This document shows, in pieces, positions 8,698 to 11,026 of a stretch of DNA of 11,026 nt (position 1 is the stretch's first letter; each line of letters starts with the position of its first letter). The notes beneath the pieces were generated by a model. The model searched no databases, was not told the DNA's origin, and saw nothing but the letters and a program-made list of their open reading frames with translations. This DNA is from Thermococcales archaeon 44_46 (GTDB lineage: Archaea; Methanobacteriota_B; Thermococci; Thermococcales; Thermococcaceae): NCBI GenBank assembly GCA_001507935.1, contig LGET01000037.1, positions 1 through 11,026 on the forward strand, written 5' to 3'. A program made the position numbers and the translations under genes.

Positions 8698-8715
8698 TTT
8701 TTCACTCTTTTATTT
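8698..8715 (+). terminator. T-rich terminator after aIF2-beta
   Basis: A run of five T (8698-8702) and a second cluster, TTTTATTT (8708-8715), follow the stop codon within a few bases. Archaeal RNA polymerase terminates at such oligo-T tracts without a strong hairpin. The GAGCTC just before the run is a short palindrome and may add little. Confidence 0.6.
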
Positions 8716-8750
8716 GTGTGCATGTATTCTTTTAGACATTTTACGACTAT

Positions 8751-8766
8751 GAAAATCCTTTTAAAG
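8751..8766 (+). promoter_or_regulatory. Promoter of the methylmalonyl-CoA decarboxylase operon
   Basis: GAAAATC (8751-8757) resembles a BRE and CTTTTAAAG (8758-8766) a TATA box. The predicted transcription start is near 8787. With the start codon at 8817 the leader would be about 30 bases. An alternative, weaker TATA-like stretch is TTTACAAAC (8770-8778). Confidence 0.5.
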
Positions 8767-8789
8767 GGGTTTACAAACTACAACTTAGT

Positions 8790-8802
8790 TAACCAATGGT
8801 TA
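8790..8802 (+). promoter_or_regulatory. 13-base palindrome, candidate operator
   Basis: TAACCA-A-TGGTTA is a perfect inverted repeat with six-base arms and a one-base centre. It lies just after the predicted transcription start (about 8787) and before the preferred ATG at 8817, where a bound repressor could block the polymerase. I cannot match it to a known Thermococcales regulator. A short palindrome in A/T-rich DNA may also occur by chance. Confidence 0.3.
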
Positions 8803-8816
8803 TGGGGGCAGCTCTT

Positions 8817-10385
8817 ATGACTATGGAAGAAAAAGTGAAGGAACTCTATGAAAAGAAGGAGAAAATTCTTAAGATGGGTGGAGAAGAAAAAATCGCAAAG
8901 CAGCACGAAAAAGGGAAGCTTACAGCAAGAGAAAGAATCGAAAAGCTCCTTGATCCGGGAAGCTTCGTGGAGCTTGGAATGTTCGTAAAACACCGCGGCA
9001 CAGAATTCGGCCTCGACAAGATGGAACTGCCTGCAGATGGAGTTATTACCGGTTACGGAACCATCGATGGCAGATTGGTCTTTGTCTACGCCCAGGATTT
9101 CACTGTTATGGGTGGTTCTCTTGGAGAAATGCATGCCGCAAAGATAAAGCGCATCATGGAGCTTGCTCTGGAAGCAGGTGCTCCGGTAATAGGTCTCAAC
9201 GACTCCGGTGGAGCAAGAATTCAGGAGGGTGTTGACTCCCTTAAGGGCTATGGTGAAATCTTCAAGATGAACACGATTCTGAGTGGAGTGGTTCCACAGA
9301 TTACTGCTATCATGGGTCCCTGTGCAGGTGGAGCAGTTTACAGTCCTGCTATAGGCGACTTTATTCTCATGGTCGACAATCCTGCAAGCTATATGTTCAT
9401 TACCGGTCCTCAGGTAGTAAAGGCCGTCACTGGTGTGGAAGTTTCTCCAATTCAGCTTGGTGGTGCAATGATTCATGCTCAAAAGAGCGGACAGGCCCAC
9501 TTAATAGGCAAGAGTGATGAAGAAGTTCTCATGCTCATAAGAAAGTTGCTAAGTTACCTTCCATCAAACAACATGGAAAAGCCACCAAGATACCCGACCA
9601 ACGACCCACCCTTCAGAAAGAGTGAAAAGCTCTATGAGATAGTTCCCGACGATCCCAACAAAGGTTACGATGTGAGGCAGGTCATCTATGAGATTGTTGA
9701 TAGAGATGCCAACGGAAATCCGGATTTCCTCGAAGTACTTCCATACTTCGCTCCAAATGCAGTTGTGGGCTTTGGAAGAATGAACGGGCAGACAGTTGGT
9801 ATAGTCGCAAACAACCCAATCCACCTTGCTGGAGTTCTTGACATAGACAGCTCCGACAAGATAGCAAGGTTCGTAAGAACCTGTGACGCCTTTAACATCC
9901 CGATAGTCACCCTCGTTGATGTCCCCGGTTACTTACCCGGAGTTCAGCAGGAATACGGTGGAATCATAAGGCACGGTGCAAAGGTACTCTACGCTTATTC
10001 AGAGGCAACAGTTCCGATGGTTACAGTAATTCTAAGGAAAGCTTATGGTGGAGCTTACTTAGCAATGGGAAGCAAGCACCTCGGTGCAGATTTTGTCTTT
10101 GCCTGGCCAACAGCTGAGATAGCCGTTATGGGCCCAGAGGGAGCAGCGAACATTATCTTCAGGAAGGAAATTGCCAGCGCAGAGAACCCAGAAGCGGTTA
10201 GACAGGAAAAGATAAGGGAGTACAGAGAGAAGTTCGCTAACCCATATGTGGCCGCAAGCAGAGGCTACATAGACGACGTTATCGACCCAGCAGAGACAAG
10301 AGGAAAGATAATCATGGCGTTGGAAGCTTTGGAGAGCAAGCGTGTAAAGCTTCCACCGAAGAAGCACGGCAACATACCGCTGTGA
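8817..10385 (+). CDS. mmdA: Methylmalonyl-CoA decarboxylase alpha subunit (carboxyltransferase)
   Basis: A 522-residue acyl-CoA carboxyltransferase of the crotonase-like fold, with the two halves typical of MmdA and propionyl-CoA carboxylase beta. The N-terminal half has the oxyanion-loop motifs DSGGARIQEG (129-138) and GPCAGGAVYSPA (167-178). The C-terminal half has DVPGYLPG and RKAYGGAYLAMGSK. It would move the carboxyl group of methylmalonyl-CoA to biotin on the carrier subunit. Of four in-frame ATGs (8796, 8802, 8817, 8823), 8817 is favoured by GGGGG at 8804-8808, eight bases upstream. The next gene encodes an OadG-type membrane subunit, which points to the membrane decarboxylase. A carboxylase would need a biotin carboxylase, which is not seen here. 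As the family also serves carboxylases, substrate and direction are inferred. Confidence 0.9.
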   Translation: MTMEEKVKELYEKKEKILKMGGEEKIAKQHEKGKLTARERIEKLLDPGSFVELGMFVKHRGTEFGLDKMELPADGVITGYGTIDGRLVFVYAQDFTVMGGSLGEMHAAKIKRIMELALEAGAPVIGLNDSGGARIQEGVDSLKGYGEIFKMNTILSGVVPQITAIMGPCAGGAVYSPAIGDFILMVDNPASYMFITGPQVVKAVTGVEVSPIQLGGAMIHAQKSGQAHLIGKSDEEVLMLIRKLLSYLPSNNMEKPPRYPTNDPPFRKSEKLYEIVPDDPNKGYDVRQVIYEIVDRDANGNPDFLEVLPYFAPNAVVGFGRMNGQTVGIVANNPIHLAGVLDIDSSDKIARFVRTCDAFNIPIVTLVDVPGYLPGVQQEYGGIIRHGAKVLYAYSEATVPMVTVILRKAYGGAYLAMGSKHLGADFVFAWPTAEIAVMGPEGAANIIFRKEIASAENPEAVRQEKIREYREKFANPYVAASRGYIDDVIDPAETRGKIIMALEALESKRVKLPPKKHGNIPL

Positions 10386-10395
10386 GGTGCGAGAG

Positions 10396-10785
10396 ATGGT
10401 CACAGTGGAGTTTTTCCTTGAGGGCTTTTATATTACCATTTTGGGTGTTGTGGTGGTTTTCCTAGTGCTGGCACTGCTCGCCTTGGCAATGTACGGAATA
10501 GGCCATCTAGAGAAAGCGCTGATTGAAAGAAAAAAGCCTGTGGAAGTTAAGCCTTTACCCAAAGAAGAGAAAGAAGAAAAGGTCATCGCCGAAGAGAAGC
10601 CTTCAATTGAGCCCAAGAAGCTTGCTGTAATCACTGCTGCGGTTTTGGCCTACATAGCGGAGAAAAACGCCCAGCTCAGGCCTTTGCCGTTTAAAAAGAA
10701 ACCTTCCGATGTTTGGCGTTTATATGGCGTCCAAACCCAACTTGAGGAAGTTGAGAACTTTAATTATGAAATGGGGGCATGGTGA
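10396..10785 (+). CDS. mmdD: OadG-type membrane subunit of methylmalonyl-CoA decarboxylase (delta)
   Basis: A 129-residue protein with one clear membrane helix at about 11-35 (FYITILGVVVVFLVLALLAL), then a Lys/Glu/Pro-rich linker (about 46-73), a short Ala-rich helix (LAVITAAVLAYIAE) and a polar tail ending NFNYEMGAW. This matches the OadG/MmdD family, which anchors the carboxyltransferase to the membrane beta subunit and stabilises the complex. The helix and the Ala-rich segment are the family's hallmarks. GAGGTG at 10384-10389 lies six bases before the ATG at 10396; an in-frame GTG at 10387 falls inside that site. The gene starts 10 bases after the alpha-subunit stop and is two bases from the next gene, so the three form one operon. 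Confidence 0.85.
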   Translation: MVTVEFFLEGFYITILGVVVVFLVLALLALAMYGIGHLEKALIERKKPVEVKPLPKEEKEEKVIAEEKPSIEPKKLAVITAAVLAYIAEKNAQLRPLPFKKKPSDVWRLYGVQTQLEEVENFNYEMGAW

Positions 10786-10787
10786 TA

Positions 10788-11026
10788 ATGAAAGGTAAAG
10801 TTAAGGTCATTGTTGATGGCGTTCCCTACGAGGTTGAAGTTGAAGAACTCGGTGGCGGGAAGTTCAAAGTCAGTTTTGAAGGAGAAAGCTATGAAATTGA
10901 AGCCAAAGACCTTGGAATACCAATGGGTGCCCTTCAAGCTCCTTCGGCAGCTCCTGTTCAGGCTGGTGCTCCTGTCGCTACTCCTGCTCCGGCTCCGGTA
11001 TCGGCTCCTTCAGCGCCGGTTGGGGT
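10788..11026 (+). CDS. mmdC: Biotin carboxyl carrier subunit (gamma), N-terminal part, truncated by window end
   Basis: The first 79 codons are visible. Residues 1-45 alternate charged and hydrophobic residues (MKGKVKVIVDGVPYEVEVEE) like the N-terminal beta region of archaeal biotin carriers. A Pro/Ala-rich flexible linker begins near residue 50 (APSAAPVQAGAP and so on) and continues to the edge. The biotinyl domain with its AMKM lysine should follow beyond 11026 and cannot be confirmed. The carrier would shuttle carboxybiotin from the alpha subunit to the membrane beta subunit, where decarboxylation is coupled to sodium export. The ATG is two bases after the previous stop, and GGTGA (10781-10785) overlaps that stop as ribosome-binding site. 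The beta subunit gene would be expected downstream. Confidence 0.85.
   Translation, partial: MKGKVKVIVDGVPYEVEVEELGGGKFKVSFEGESYEIEAKDLGIPMGALQAPSAAPVQAGAPVATPAPAPVSAPSAPVG

Noticed and set aside
8169..8723. Open frame of 184 residues on the minus strand
   Set aside because: It is antisense to aIF2-beta and covers the terminator and the end of mcm; the composition is not protein-like.
8778..9500. Open frame of 240 residues on the minus strand
   Set aside because: It mirrors the carboxyltransferase gene, is rich in Cys, His and Ser in an unlikely pattern, and has no family resemblance.
8817..10385. Propionyl-CoA or acetyl-CoA carboxylase beta subunit
   Set aside because: Sequence alone allows it, but the adjoining OadG-type subunit favours the decarboxylase, and no biotin carboxylase gene is visible.
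10950..11026. Repeat array in the GCTCCT/GCTCCG stretch
   Set aside because: It is the coding sequence of the Pro/Ala linker of the biotin carrier, not an independent DNA repeat.

Overview
The window is chromosomal DNA from a hyperthermophilic archaeon of the order Thermococcales, most likely a Thermococcus. This rests on the protein families (archaeal Gins23, MCM and aIF2-beta, plus a membrane methylmalonyl-CoA decarboxylase operon), on the purine-rich GGTGA/GAGGTG ribosome-binding sites, on TATA-type promoters followed by short leaders, and on the lysine/glutamate-rich proteins. I cannot assign a species.

Left part (1-758, minus strand). The window opens inside an unidentified gene whose first 31 codons run off the left edge. 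Upstream of it is an MJ0936/YfcE-like metallophosphoesterase. Both read leftward, and the second gene seems to have its own promoter giving an almost leaderless mRNA. A short divergent promoter region (645-758) separates them from the replication genes.

Central part (759-8693, plus strand). Gins23, a subunit of the archaeal GINS complex, overlaps by one base with the replicative helicase MCM. Gins23 and MCM belong to the same replication fork complex, so the overlap fits their joint work. The MCM gene is interrupted in frame by three complete inteins of 473, 634 and 535 residues. Removing them leaves a normal 681-residue MCM. The inteins make up about 71% of the 2323-residue precursor. They sit in Walker A, 27 extein residues later, and 28 residues after that immediately before the Walker B core, so the ATPase site cannot form until all three are spliced. 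Each carries two LAGLIDADG motifs with acidic residues in place, and each has a similar helix-turn-helix-like module near its C-terminal splicing domain. The middle intein lacks the conserved block B histidine. Translation initiation factor aIF2-beta follows, probably with its own promoter, and ends at a T-rich terminator.

Right part (8694-11026, plus strand). After a 123-base intergenic region with a promoter and a perfect 13-base palindrome, an operon encodes the carboxyltransferase (alpha) subunit, a small OadG-type membrane subunit and the start of a biotin carrier subunit. Together they suggest a sodium-pumping methylmalonyl-CoA decarboxylase whose membrane beta subunit should lie beyond the right edge.

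I found no RNA genes, CRISPR arrays or insertion sequences. The notable content is the triple-intein MCM.
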